DNA of 33,632 nt from Alphaproteobacteria bacterium (GCA_021775895.1 JAJFGX010000113.1:1-33632); one strand, 5' to 3'; numbered from the stretch's first letter, positions 17,216-25,634 are shown. Program-made: numbers and translations. Notes: generated by a model not told the origin, from the letters alone.

Positions 17216-18052
17216 ATGAAAAAATATTTTAAAGGCTTTGTTGCTGTTGCAAGTATCGCTATCGTTGGAGTTTCTTTGAGCTTGTCACCAACATTTGCAA
17301 AAACTGATGATTTAACGTTGGCGATTGTTAATGGCAAGGAAATTAAACATAGCCAAGTTATGGAGATTTTGAAAACTCTTCCTGTTCAGCAGGGCGTTGA
17401 CTTAGAGCGTATTTATCCACAAGTTATTGATCATGTAATTAATGAACAATTGTTGCAAGTGGAAATTGGGAAAATCAATTTGAAAAATGATCCTGATGTA
17501 CAAAAACGTATGGCAATGGCAAAAGATCAGATAATTAAAGCGGTTTATTTAGAGCGTAAAGTTAAAGAGCTGGTTACAGATAAACAGGTTAAAAAAGAAT
17601 ACAATAAATTAAAAAAAGAACAGTCTGGTATTAAAGAGATTAAGGCTCGCCATATTTTAGTTAAAACTGAAGATGAAGCTAAAGCTATAATTAAACAATT
17701 AGATGGTGGTGCAGATTTTGCAGGTTTGGCTAAAGAAAAATCTACTGGGCCAACAGGTGCTAGAGGTGGTGATCTTGGTTATTTCACTAAAGAAGCTATG
17801 CTTCCTGAGTTTAGCAAAGTTGCTTTCGCTCTTAAATCTGGCAAATATAGCAAAACACCAGTACAAACACAGTTTGGCTGGCATGTTGTTAAAACTGAAG
17901 ATCATCGTAGTAAGCCTGCTCCAAAATTAACAGAGGTTGAAGGTGCTATTCGTGGAAAATTAGGTCAAGAAGCATTAGAAACATACGTTAAGAATTTGCG
18001 GAAAACAGCTGAAATAAAACGTTTTAGCTTAGATGGTAAGCCATTAAATTAA
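17216..18052 (+). CDS. Exported parvulin-type peptidyl-prolyl isomerase
   Basis: 278 residues. A signal peptide (lysines, hydrophobic core, then SPTFA with predicted cleavage after A28) sends it to the periplasm. A SurA-like N-terminal helical region (30-140) precedes one rotamase domain (143-229): IKARHILVKTEDEAKAII, DFAGLAKEKSTGPTGARGGDLGYF, AFALKSGKYSKTPVQTQFGWHVVK, all family-typical. A short helical tail follows. It would assist folding of envelope proteins, probably outer-membrane ones. AGGAGAATAGAG precedes the ATG. It is divergent from secA, a context that fits export-linked work. It could be called PpiC/PrsA/SurA-like; the exact subgroup is not certain. Confidence 0.92.
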   Translation: MKKYFKGFVAVASIAIVGVSLSLSPTFAKTDDLTLAIVNGKEIKHSQVMEILKTLPVQQGVDLERIYPQVIDHVINEQLLQVEIGKINLKNDPDVQKRMAMAKDQIIKAVYLERKVKELVTDKQVKKEYNKLKKEQSGIKEIKARHILVKTEDEAKAIIKQLDGGADFAGLAKEKSTGPTGARGGDLGYFTKEAMLPEFSKVAFALKSGKYSKTPVQTQFGWHVVKTEDHRSKPAPKLTEVEGAIRGKLGQEALETYVKNLRKTAEIKRFSLDGKPLN

Positions 18053-18090
18053 TTTTTTAATTGATAGATGAGAATATTAGAATAAAATGC

Positions 18091-18119
18091 TTGACGTTAA
18101 CTAATTTTATACGTATTCT
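18091..18119 (+). promoter_or_regulatory. Promoter of tRNA-Lys
   Basis: TTGACG at 18091-18096, 17-bp spacer, TATTCT at 18114-18119, about 28 bases before the tRNA. Confidence 0.6.
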
Positions 18120-18146
18120 CCGCTATGCTATCAATACGATAGTGAA

Positions 18147-18222
18147 GAGCCCTTAGCTCAGCTGGTAGAGCAACTGACTTTTAATCAGTAGGTCGAGCGT
18201 TCGAATCGCTCAGGGCTCACCA
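18147..18222 (+). tRNA. tRNA-Lys (anticodon TTT)
   Basis: A 76-nt cloverleaf. Acceptor GAGCCCT pairs with AGGGCTC, D-arm TAGCTCAGCTGGTAGAGC, anticodon stem ACTGA/TCAGT around loop CTTTTAA, T-arm with GTTCGAATC, and an encoded ACCA end. Confidence 0.97.
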
Positions 18223-18287
18223 TTCGCTCTATAAATTCTAATACTTTTGTTGCAATAATATAAAAAACTACAAAGAGTTCTATAGGC

Positions 18288-18860
18288 ATGACAGGTAATA
18301 AAATTTTAGATCGTCGTTTCTATCCTGCGGGTACTTTAATCATTGAAGAAGGTGAGAAAGGTAACTGTGCGTACTATATCGAAAGCGGCTCTGTTGATGT
18401 ATTTACTAAAGATTTAGATGGACGAATTATACATCTTTCTGAAATTAAAGCTGAAGATATTTTTGGAGAAATGGCTTTAATTACGCAAGAGAAACGGACA
18501 GCAAGTGTACGCACTTTAGAAGACTCAACATTAGTTACTATTAGCCCAGAAGACTTTAAACTGGCTTATTCTTCATCAGATAAAGTTTTTAGACGATTAC
18601 TAAATGTATTGGTTCAGCGACTTGCAGAAGCGAATGATTATATTGTTTCACAACATAAAACGATTGCTGATTTTGAAGAAGCGACACATTTAACTATAAA
18701 AAATGTAAGCTATTCTTTGCCAGATGAATTACAAAATCGATTTCAAGCTGAAGTTAGACCAGTTCTAGAACATTTGCGAGTTGTCTTAAAAAAATACAAA
18801 GAAATGACTCCAGAAAAATTAGCTCAGCTTAAAGAAGAAGTTGATAAAAGCAGCAAATAG
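18288..18860 (+). CDS. Cyclic-nucleotide-binding-domain protein without HTH
   Basis: 190 residues. Residues 8-105 form a CAP_ED-type cyclic nucleotide-binding beta-roll: AGTLIIEEGEKGNCAYYIESGSVDVF, then the phosphate cassette with FGEMAL (59-64) and RTASV (70-74), keeping the Glu61 and Arg70 that contact cyclic nucleotides in the family. The rest (about 105-190) is helical and charged, with no recognisable helix-turn-helix, so it is not a CRP/FNR-type activator. It may bind cAMP or a related ligand and act through a partner protein. It sits between tRNA-Lys and tRNA-Arg on the same strand and ends 8 bases before tRNA-Arg, so the three may share a transcript. The ligand is not proven. Confidence 0.87.
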   Translation: MTGNKILDRRFYPAGTLIIEEGEKGNCAYYIESGSVDVFTKDLDGRIIHLSEIKAEDIFGEMALITQEKRTASVRTLEDSTLVTISPEDFKLAYSSSDKVFRRLLNVLVQRLAEANDYIVSQHKTIADFEEATHLTIKNVSYSLPDELQNRFQAEVRPVLEHLRVVLKKYKEMTPEKLAQLKEEVDKSSK

Positions 18861-18868
18861 CAAATAAA

Positions 18869-18945
18869 GTGCCTGTAGCTCAGCTGGATAGAGCGTGTCC
18901 CTCCGAAGGACGAGGTCGGAGGTTCGAATCCTCTCAGGCACACCA
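18869..18945 (+). tRNA. tRNA-Arg (anticodon CCG)
   Basis: A 77-nt cloverleaf. Acceptor GTGCCTG pairs with CAGGCAC, D-arm TAGCTCAGCTGGATAGAGC, anticodon loop CTCCGAA, T-arm GGAGGTTCGAATCCTC, encoded ACCA end. It reads CGG codons. Confidence 0.96.
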
Positions 18946-19208
18946 TTTTGTTAGATATGCCTGATTTACTTGATTATAGTAGTTCCATCTGTTTTTACCC
19001 ATAAATTTGCAGGAACACAGTTTAGTTTTTTCTCTTTACTTTAAGGATATCAAATTGTTGTTATATTGGGTTAAGGTGAGATGAATATGGTGATAAAATA
19101 ATAATATATGTTCTGCATTTTCAATGATTTTTTTTGTTCTTACTGACTTATGAAAGTATGAATTATACCCAATATGGGCAAACTATCTATCACAATAATG
19201 ATCGTCTT

Positions 19209-19844
19209 TTAAGGCCTTTCATTTAGAATGTCAATAACAGAATTATTTTCATCAACCCATTTAGATGTTGTTTCACACATCCAACCAATTGTACGAGTGA
19301 TACTTTTATAGTCTTTTTCAAGGTGTCGGGTAAAAATAGGTTCATGGTGTGCGACACGATTACGCAATATACGCAAATGATCTAGTTCTCTATGGATTTT
19401 TGCTCTAGGCTTTCTTGCATTGGAAAATTTACGTCCAAAACAAGGAATCCATAAAGATTGGTGGTACTGTTTATTTAATAAAGAGAGCCAAAAACCAAAA
19501 GAGAGTTCTGCAACAACATGTGGTGCATTAACTTCTTCGTGCAGGCGTTTGACCTGTTTTTTAGCCGAATCAATAAGTTCATATGCTCTATTATCTAAAA
19601 AATTAATATAATTATACCATTCTTCATCATATTTTTCTGATAATGCTGTATGTAGTGTATTGCGTAAGCAAATTTCTAATCCCTGCAAAGGAATGTAAAA
19701 CGTCGCACTAATTCTTGTATTCCAGAGATAGAGCTTCAATGCTTTTTCTTCATTGTTTTCAGTGGTTTGTAAATATGTAGATAAACGATCTACTGAAATA
19801 GTTGTTTTTAAAGCCTCTATATTATTTTCTGTATATTCAAACAT
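19209..19844 (-). CDS. Abi-family protein with HEPN RNase motif
   Basis: 211 residues resembling the Abi_2 / AbiD-AbiF abortive-infection family. Typical features are the N-terminal DRLSTYLQTTENNEEKALKLY-like helix pair, the SATFYIPLQGLEICLRN stretch, the AELSFGFWLSLL motif and, near the C-terminus, ILRNRVAHHEPIF. The last holds the HEPN catalytic pattern R-x4-H (R161 to H166), expected of a toxin-like RNase that is triggered on phage infection. The ATG at 19844 is preceded by AAGAGATATAAAT; an upstream TTG six codons earlier was not chosen. No antitoxin or partner is adjacent. It is the only defence-type gene in the window and stands alone between two tRNA genes. Family assignment good; antiphage activity is inference. 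Confidence 0.85.
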   Translation of the reverse strand: MFEYTENNIEALKTTISVDRLSTYLQTTENNEEKALKLYLWNTRISATFYIPLQGLEICLRNTLHTALSEKYDEEWYNYINFLDNRAYELIDSAKKQVKRLHEEVNAPHVVAELSFGFWLSLLNKQYHQSLWIPCFGRKFSNARKPRAKIHRELDHLRILRNRVAHHEPIFTRHLEKDYKSITRTIGWMCETTSKWVDENNSVIDILNERP

Positions 19845-20170
19845 ATTTATATCTCTTAACAATTTACTTACATTTTTACAAGTTTACCTATTTTTTTACT
19901 GGATTTTAACTATTTTTATGTTATATTTACCTTGTAAGACCCCAGATGTCCCTGCCTTCGGCATACTACTGGGGTTACGCCGTTTTAGGAAGTGCTTTTA
20001 ATCTTTTTATTCTCTTTTACAATCATTAAATCTTCTAAATAATTTTCTCAAGATAAAAGAGCCATTTTTTTTTCATATTCATAGCGATTGTGAACTGCCT
20101 CAACACAGCTAATAATTCCTGATGAGTGGTTTAGAGTTTTTGCAAGAAATTTTGCATACTGTAAAATAAA
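19845..20170. other. Gene-free gap upstream of the Abi gene
   Basis: No convincing gene. It is AT-rich apart from a GC-richer structured stretch at 19934-19978 (listed separately). The left part should carry the Abi promoter on the - strand, but no clear consensus is visible. A short + strand frame crossing it has no family resemblance. Confidence 0.5.
19934..19978. repeat. GC-rich nested inverted repeat, candidate structured element
   Basis: Outer arms GTAA-(GA)-CCCCAG and CTGGGGTTAC pair over 10 bp with a 2-nt bulge. Inside, TGCC-TTC-GGCA forms a second stem. No T run follows on either strand, so it is not a plain terminator. It stands out from AT-rich surroundings and may be a repeat of REP type or part of a small RNA. 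Confidence 0.55.
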
Positions 20171-20172
20171 AA

Positions 20173-20209
20173 ACACCGCCTTGATTATCTCAGGGCGGTG
20201 TGTTTTTTT
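20173..20209. terminator. Strong hairpin terminator after tRNA-Asp
   Basis: ACACCGCC (20173-20180) pairs with GGCGGTGT (20194-20201) over a 13-nt loop. A T run follows on the + strand and an A run precedes, giving T-rich ends both ways. On the - strand it closes the tRNA-Asp transcript. Confidence 0.85.
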
Positions 20210-20220
20210 GATTTTAAAAG

Positions 20221-20297
<77 letters not shown>

Positions 20298-20395
20298 TTT
20301 TAAAATATGCTTTATTGTCTAACAATCTTAGCAAGCTCTACTTTTTATAAGATATAGCTTTGCATGTCAATAGACATCTAGCGTTATTATAAAAA

Positions 20396-21823
20396 TTATT
20401 TTTGAGAGCAATTATACTCCACTATCTCCATAATATCGGCAAGTCTGGCAAGTGTTTCATCTTTGCCTAAAATAGCGGCAACATGGGTGATTGATGGTGA
20501 ATTTCCAGTGCCTGTTAGGGCTGCACGTAAAGGCATGCCGACATTGCCAAACTTCAAGCCATTACCTTTTACAAATGCTTTTACAGCAACCTCTATATTT
20601 TCAGCCGAGAAATCACTTAGTTTTGCTAGTTCTATGCTAAGACTTGCCAGAATACTACGTGCTTCATCAGTTAGAATTTCCTCGGCTCTATCATCTAAAG
20701 GTAGTGGTCTTACGTGAGCGTAAAACAAGGCTTCATTTGCTAAATCAGGCAATCTTTTTGCCCGCTCGACTAAATCAGGCATACCACTTGTAATCCATTT
20801 AATAGCTTGCTTTGAAGGTGCATATTCCAACTTATCTGTAATAATAGGAATTATCATGTTTGTAAGTTCGGCAGGCTTCATTTTTGTCATGTAGTGAGCA
20901 TTTATGCTGTCTATCTTGTCAAAATCAAATCGTGACGGAGATTTGCCGATATGTTCTAAATCAAACCATTTAATAGCTTGTTTTGTTGGAATGATTTCAT
21001 CGTCTCCATGCCCCCAACCTAAACGCAATAGGTAATTACGCATCGCCTCTGGCAGATAGCCCATATCACGGTATGCCTCAACACCCATAGCACCATGGCG
21101 TTTAGATAGCTTTTTACCATCTGGCCCATGTATCATCGGCAGGTGAGCAAAAGTCGGAGTATCCCAACCTAAAGCGTCATATAACATTTTTTGACGGAAG
21201 GCATTAGTTAGGTGATCGTCACCACGAATAATGTGAGTAATACCCATGTCATGGTCATCAATTACGACTGATAACATATAGGTAGGTGTGCCATCACTAC
21301 GCAACAGAACCATGTCATCAAGTTGTGTATGCTCGACTGTAATTTCGCCTTGTACTTCATCATGAATGGTGGTTGCTCCATCATTTGGAGTTTTGAGACG
21401 AATGGTTGGAGCAATCCCCTCTGGAGCATCAGCAGGGTCTGCATCACGCCATTTACCGTTATAAGCGGCAGTTCTACCCTCTGCTCTGGCTTTGTCACGC
21501 ATTTCATTTAATTCTTCAGCATTGCAATAGCAATAATAAGCTTTTCCCTCATCAAGTAGCTTTTTTGCCATGGCAACGTGTCGTTCTTGACATGAGAATT
21601 GTGAAACGGCTTCTTCGTCCCAATCTAGCCCAAGCCATTTCATGCCTTCATAGATTTTTTCAATTGCCTCATCAGTTGACCTTACTCTATCAGTATCTTC
21701 TATCCGTAGTAAAAACTTCCCCCCATGATGACGGGCATATAGCCAGTTAAATAGAGCGGTTCTAGCCCCACCAATGTGTAAGTATCCTGTTGGCGATGGT
21801 GCAAAGCGTGTTATAACTTTCAT
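20396..21823 (-). CDS. gltX: Glutamate-tRNA ligase
   Basis: It charges tRNA-Glu (and, in many alphaproteobacteria, tRNA-Gln as well, with later amidation). Class I signatures are RFAPSPTGYLHIGGARTALFN-type with HIGG at 16-19 and KLSKR at 238-242, with IEDTDRVRS and IRGDDHLTN between. The anticodon-binding helical part follows. Length 475 is normal. AAGGA precedes the ATG. Its upstream neighbour, a Nudix-like gene, is divergent across an 81-bp gap. Whether it is discriminating or not cannot be decided here; the alphaproteobacterial pattern of two GltX paralogues cannot be tested in this window. Confidence 0.96.
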   Translation of the reverse strand: MKVITRFAPSPTGYLHIGGARTALFNWLYARHHGGKFLLRIEDTDRVRSTDEAIEKIYEGMKWLGLDWDEEAVSQFSCQERHVAMAKKLLDEGKAYYCYCNAEELNEMRDKARAEGRTAAYNGKWRDADPADAPEGIAPTIRLKTPNDGATTIHDEVQGEITVEHTQLDDMVLLRSDGTPTYMLSVVIDDHDMGITHIIRGDDHLTNAFRQKMLYDALGWDTPTFAHLPMIHGPDGKKLSKRHGAMGVEAYRDMGYLPEAMRNYLLRLGWGHGDDEIIPTKQAIKWFDLEHIGKSPSRFDFDKIDSINAHYMTKMKPAELTNMIIPIITDKLEYAPSKQAIKWITSGMPDLVERAKRLPDLANEALFYAHVRPLPLDDRAEEILTDEARSILASLSIELAKLSDFSAENIEVAVKAFVKGNGLKFGNVGMPLRAALTGTGNSPSITHVAAILGKDETLARLADIMEIVEYNCSQK

Positions 21824-21904
21824 TGTTTATTGTCCTTGATTGCTTTTTTTAGTTAATTTCACTATGATTACTATAAACAAGCTTAAAATATAAGGAAAGA
21901 TATA

Positions 21905-22729
21905 ATGCAAAATATACCCGACACGCCTAAAGAACGTATAGAATGGCTTAAAGATGCTGAGAATCGTGATGCTATTAAACGCATGGGAGCAGGGGCTATT
22001 TATTATCGTGGAGATTTATCAGATATAAATAGCATTTGTGTTATCGTTAGCACTCGTAGTGGTAATGTTGGTGGGGGGTTAGCTCATTTTGGTGGCTTAA
22101 GTGAAGAAGAAGACAAGGTTCTTAATGATGAACTAGCGACAGGAATTAATAATGCTTGCCGAGAAGGCAGGGAAGAAATGGAAGAGCTTTTGGGCTATCA
22201 ACCAGATTTAGAAAAAGATAATTATGCTTTTCTTTATGCGGCTCACGATGATGGTTTTTTTATAAGAAATGGTAAAGGGTTTGCTATTGATGCTCGCATA
22301 CATAGTTATAAAATAGATGATTGCTTGTGGGAGGAGTTTTTTCCTGAAAATGCAAAAATCTCTGATCGTCATGAGAACCATGAAGGGTTTGAAGAAACGG
22401 AAAAGGCTGAGCCCTTGACTTTTAAAGATGCAATGACAAGACAACAAGATTATCACTACCCACATGAATATTTTTCTCTATGGGTGATGGCAGCAAAAAT
22501 GATTGATGTTGATGTGATGGAGTTATTAAAAGACTTAAATAGCTCTATGTCGCCAGAAAGAATTGACTTCACAAAGTTAGCTTTAGATATGAATATTGAA
22601 ATATCAGAGCTTGAAAATCATTTAGGGCAGGGTTATAAGGGCAAGCTACAAGAATATGAGTGCAACTGTAAAGCAGCGGTTCATAGGAAATCTAGCGTGC
22701 AAGCAAGGCAAAATAATTATGGCAGCTAA
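21905..22729 (+). CDS. Nudix-like protein with stretched Nudix box
   Basis: 274 residues. The N-terminal half resembles a Nudix fold: AGAIYYR and [21 protein letters not shown] lead to a helix with [13 protein letters not shown] (85-97). The REEMEELLG piece resembles REUXEEXGU, but about a dozen extra residues lie between the Gly and the RE motif, and the final Gly is one position late. The C-terminal half (about 170-274) is helical with no known motif. No signal peptide. AAGGAAAG precedes the ATG. The gene overlaps smpB by 11 bp, which suggests coupled translation. Nudix assignment is moderate; it may be a divergent NTP hydrolase or an unrelated fold. Confidence 0.6.
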   Translation: MQNIPDTPKERIEWLKDAENRDAIKRMGAGAIYYRGDLSDINSICVIVSTRSGNVGGGLAHFGGLSEEEDKVLNDELATGINNACREGREEMEELLGYQPDLEKDNYAFLYAAHDDGFFIRNGKGFAIDARIHSYKIDDCLWEEFFPENAKISDRHENHEGFEETEKAEPLTFKDAMTRQQDYHYPHEYFSLWVMAAKMIDVDVMELLKDLNSSMSPERIDFTKLALDMNIEISELENHLGQGYKGKLQEYECNCKAAVHRKSSVQARQNNYGS

Positions 22730-23201
22730 GAAAAAGAGTAAAACTAAGTCAAATAATATAGCTAAAAATAAGCGTGCATATCATGATTATTTTGTTGAAG
22801 AAAAGTTAGAGGCTGGAATAGTTCTGTATGGTTCAGAAGTAAAGGCCTTACGGGATAAGCAAGGCAGTATTAATGAGAGCTATGCAGGCGAAAAAGACGG
22901 TGAAATATACTTGTTTAACGCACATATTCCCGAATATTCATATACTAATCAAAAATTTCAGCACACACCTAGAAGACCTCGTAAATTATTATTGCATAAA
23001 CGTGAAGTGAATAGAATATTAGGGGCAATACAACGTAAAGGTATGACGCTTTTGGCTTTGTCGATGTATTTTTCAAGTAAGGGGTTAGTAAAAGTAGAGT
23101 TAGGGCTAGCTAAGGGTAAAAAACAACACGACAAGCGTCAAACGGAAAAAGATCGTGATTGGGATAGGCAAAAGTCACGTCTTATGAAGGATAATAATTA
23201 G
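22719..23201 (+). CDS. smpB: SsrA-binding protein SmpB
   Basis: It binds tmRNA and brings it to stalled ribosomes for trans-translation. The OB-fold core is complete: [67 protein letters not shown] and [19 protein letters not shown], ending in the basic tail. The ATG at 22719 gives 160 residues, the family length; a longer reading from 22656 adds 21 residues unlike SmpB and was rejected. It overlaps the Nudix-like gene and is convergent with the BamF-type lipoprotein gene 15 bp away. Confidence 0.96.
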   Translation: MAAKKKSKTKSNNIAKNKRAYHDYFVEEKLEAGIVLYGSEVKALRDKQGSINESYAGEKDGEIYLFNAHIPEYSYTNQKFQHTPRRPRKLLLHKREVNRILGAIQRKGMTLLALSMYFSSKGLVKVELGLAKGKKQHDKRQTEKDRDWDRQKSRLMKDNN

Positions 23202-23216
23202 AGTCATTACTATAGC

Positions 23217-23795
23217 TTAGAATAACTTATCTATAGTACTTTTCTTTTTTTCTATCGTTGGAACGTCGCCAGTATTAATAGGGAGGTCTTCATCAATATT
23301 TTTTTGTATGCGTTCTTGCTCTTCAGTCGCATTAATAATTGATGGCTCGTTGTTATCTTTCCAAAACAATATTTTCTCTGAAATATTTTTTTCCTCATCA
23401 AGAACTACGTAGCCTGTTTCTCTATCAATAGTTTTGCGAATATCAGGATTTGCATCTGTAACACCAATATTATTTAACAAAGTGGCTTCAGAAGAGAAAC
23501 TACTTTCTGTTAGGTCGGTATTATCTTCGCCAAAAACTATAGATTGAGCCTGCTCTGTAAGATCTCGACCGTTGCTAGTTGCTTTGGTTTGTCTGTCAGG
23601 ATCTGGTGGTAATAAGTCATATTCAGGTGGCAGGCTAAGTGGAGCTCTTTTTACGACTGTGAATTCATCGGGAGAATTGCGTCCAAAGCCCAATTCCTTA
23701 TGAACTTTTGAACAACCAGATATACTGATAGTCCCTATAATTAGAGTCAAAATTAATAAAGAGTAGCGTTTTTTATAAAAGCTCATTCTAAACAT
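23217..23795 (-). CDS. DUF3035 / BamF-type outer-membrane lipoprotein
   Basis: 192 residues. A signal peptide ends in a lipobox (ISISGC, lipidated Cys28), so the mature protein is membrane-anchored in the periplasm. The conserved stretch NSPDEFTVVKRAPLSLPPEYDLLPPDPD (positions about 40-67) is the hallmark of DUF3035, an alphaproteobacterial family linked to the beta-barrel assembly machine and named BamF in Pfam as I recall it. The rest is polar and acidic without other domains. It overlaps the lspA end by 8 bp; lspA makes the peptidase that would process this lipoprotein, a fitting neighbour. Family match is good; the BAM role rests on the family. Confidence 0.82.
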   Translation of the reverse strand: MFRMSFYKKRYSLLILTLIIGTISISGCSKVHKELGFGRNSPDEFTVVKRAPLSLPPEYDLLPPDPDRQTKATSNGRDLTEQAQSIVFGEDNTDLTESSFSSEATLLNNIGVTDANPDIRKTIDRETGYVVLDEEKNISEKILFWKDNNEPSIINATEEQERIQKNIDEDLPINTGDVPTIEKKKSTIDKLF

Positions 23796-24366
23796 CCACA
23801 GTTTCGTTTATATCATCATTAACAAATAGCAGTATATAAGCCAAAATGAAAGCCCCAATAGTAATACATATATCAGCGACATTAAATGCTGGCCAATGAT
23901 GCTCATTATAATGTACGTCAATGAAGTCTGCGACAGCTCTAAAACGCAGTCTATCAAGAGCATTACCAATTGCACCTCCAGCGATAAGTGCTATAGCAAT
24001 GCTTGTAATAAAATGACGTGTAAGTGCAAGCCATATAATCATAAATATAGAAATCAACATAGAAATTGATGCAAAAACATATGAAATTTCAGGAATGTTA
24101 GTATCAAACATGCCAAAGCTTATTCCTTGATTCCAAACCATCAGTAGATTCACAAAAGGATTAATGGTTTTAAAATTGAAGACTTCTCGTTCATCAAAAA
24201 AGAATTCTAAAGGATCATGTGTGATGAACCATTGAGTAAATGGTAAAAAGTCTCCATCAACCCTTAAAACTGTTTCTATAATTAACCACTTAGTATATTG
24301 GTCAATAAAAATGACAGACAATAATAAAATAAAACCATAGATAAAATATTTACCTGCTTTGTTCAT
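23788..24366 (-). CDS. lspA: Lipoprotein signal peptidase
   Basis: An inner-membrane aspartic peptidase that cuts signal peptides in front of the lipidated Cys. Four hydrophobic segments are visible. The catalytic motifs are GNALDRL with D138 and FNVADICITIG with D165. NQGISFGMF corresponds to the family NxGxAFG segment. Length 192 is longer than the usual ~160-170 because of an insertion at about residues 36-68 between the first helix and the NQG motif, which would lie in the periplasm. It overlaps ribF by 4 bp (ATGA) and the BamF-type gene by 8 bp, so the three are translated together. Two lipoproteins of the same operon are likely substrates. Confidence 0.95.
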   Translation of the reverse strand: MNKAGKYFIYGFILLLSVIFIDQYTKWLIIETVLRVDGDFLPFTQWFITHDPLEFFFDEREVFNFKTINPFVNLLMVWNQGISFGMFDTNIPEISYVFASISMLISIFMIIWLALTRHFITSIAIALIAGGAIGNALDRLRFRAVADFIDVHYNEHHWPAFNVADICITIGAFILAYILLFVNDDINETVDV

Positions 24367-25241
24367 ACGCTTAGTAGTTCCTTCTCATATTCTATGTTGG
24401 TTAATATAGATTCTGGATAGAGACTTATAACATCTCCAACAGAATATATATGCTCTGGTAATTGTTCTTGCAAGAAAAGTTTAATGTAATTACTAGTATC
24501 GTGCAAAGAAAAAACAGTAGTTTGATTGTATTTTCCATGTTTTATAAGTGATTGGTATTTTCCTGCTTTTAAAGGGATAATATTTTGATCTAAATACTTT
24601 GCTTGTATCTGCTTATGTTGTTTTTTATCTGCGTCAATTTTGGTTATTTCTAGTTCTATAAACCAATTCCAGTTTAGTAGTTTATTTGTCAGCTCTATAT
24701 TACCATTTATAATAGCTTCACGAATTAAGGAGGAGGATATTACCGTATCGTCATTATCTTTTTCTAATTCTGCAATATGTATGGTGGTTGAATATTGTTT
24801 GCAGGTGTTTTTTAGTAGCTTTATATCACCCTGCCTGTCTTTACCAAAACGAAAATTATTACCAATAATTATATGCATTGGATCTATAGTTTTGTTTAGA
24901 AAAAGGTGAATGAAATTTATTGCTGATGTATTTGCTGTAAATTCGTCAAAATTGACGCTGTAAAAATAGTCTACGCCATGTTTTTCTAAAAGTTCTTGTT
25001 TTTGACTTAGTGAAACTATAGAAAACGGAATGGTATCAGATTTGAAAAAAAGCCTTGGGTGAGGGGTGAAGCTCATTACTGCTAATGGAACCCCCTCTTT
25101 TTTTGCAATGAATTTTGCATGAGTGATTAATTTTTGATGTCCTTTATGAACTCCGTCAAAATTGCCAATTAATAGTACTGGTCTTGCATTGGTAATTTTC
25201 TTGATACCAATGTTGTTCTGGTCAATGTGAATTATTTCCAT
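24363..25241 (-). CDS. ribF: RibF-like FAD synthetase with unrecognisable riboflavin kinase domain
   Basis: Residues 1-180 are a clear FMN adenylyltransferase domain: LLIGNFDGVHKGHQKLI (23-39) with the HxGH-type H32/H35, IIIGNNFRFGKDRQGD, and the late SSSLIREAI (169-177). The C-terminal part (185-292) should be the riboflavin kinase, but the usual GRPYxxxGxVxxG...GFPTAN segment is missing and the catalytic region is not recognisable; the part is also shorter than usual. The protein may therefore only do FMN to FAD, or the domain has diverged greatly. It lies between a lipoprotein gene (9-bp gap) and lspA (4-bp overlap); ribF-lspA adjacency is common. No frameshift was seen that would restore the motif. 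Confidence 0.88.
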   Translation of the reverse strand: MEIIHIDQNNIGIKKITNARPVLLIGNFDGVHKGHQKLITHAKFIAKKEGVPLAVMSFTPHPRLFFKSDTIPFSIVSLSQKQELLEKHGVDYFYSVNFDEFTANTSAINFIHLFLNKTIDPMHIIIGNNFRFGKDRQGDIKLLKNTCKQYSTTIHIAELEKDNDDTVISSSLIREAIINGNIELTNKLLNWNWFIELEITKIDADKKQHKQIQAKYLDQNIIPLKAGKYQSLIKHGKYNQTTVFSLHDTSNYIKLFLQEQLPEHIYSVGDVISLYPESILTNIEYEKELLSV

Positions 25242-25250
25242 TTTTGTTTA

Positions 25251-25634
25251 TTATTCTGCGGAAATTTTAATATCGATGCTATTAGGGTAGCTATAAATAG
25301 TTTGAGTAACAACATCAGTAGAGATACCAGGGGTATAGTAATTTATATCTCGCCATACTTTTTTAAATGTAGCTGTAGATGAAACTGTCTTATAGCCATT
25401 TTTATAGCCAGTTTTGCTACATTTAATAATCATATCCTTAGGGGATCGTTCAACAAATAAAACAGTAGGCGTTATAACTTGGTATCGTAACCCGTCCCCT
25501 ATATCCAGAGTACATCTAGCTCCAGCAATATCAGATGTTGTTATATTAATTTTTTGTGTAGTTCTACCAAATACAAATGCACAGCTAGTAGTAAATATAC
25601 AAATTAAGCATAAGAAAAGAATACGTGTCTTCAT
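25251..25634 (-). CDS. Small lipoprotein, unknown function
   Basis: 127 residues. A signal peptide ends in FTTSC with the lipidated Cys at 18. The mature part is beta-rich, with ARCTLDIGDGLRYQVITPTVLFVERSPKDMIIKCSKTGY, which has the look of a PEGA-type repeat used to brace envelope structures (two cysteines, at 37 and 76, could bond). It leads the group lipoprotein-ribF-lspA-BamF-type with a 9-bp gap to ribF. Lipidation is well supported; the PEGA comparison is a loose resemblance, and no specific role can be named. Confidence 0.78.
   Translation of the reverse strand: MKTRILFLCLICIFTTSCAFVFGRTTQKINITTSDIAGARCTLDIGDGLRYQVITPTVLFVERSPKDMIIKCSKTGYKNGYKTVSSTATFKKVWRDINYYTPGISTDVVTQTIYSYPNSIDIKISAE

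Noticed and set aside
19753-20001. Small + strand protein covering the GC-rich hairpin
   Set aside because: It runs opposite the Abi gene start, has no ribosome site and no family resemblance.
18946-20220. Integrated mobile island between tRNA-Arg and tRNA-Asp
   Set aside because: No integrase, transposase or duplicated tRNA 3' end was found; only one Abi-family gene and a hairpin element are present.
25242-25250. FMN riboswitch ahead of ribF
   Set aside because: The gap is only 9 bp and the region upstream of the operon has no conserved RFN-like stems.
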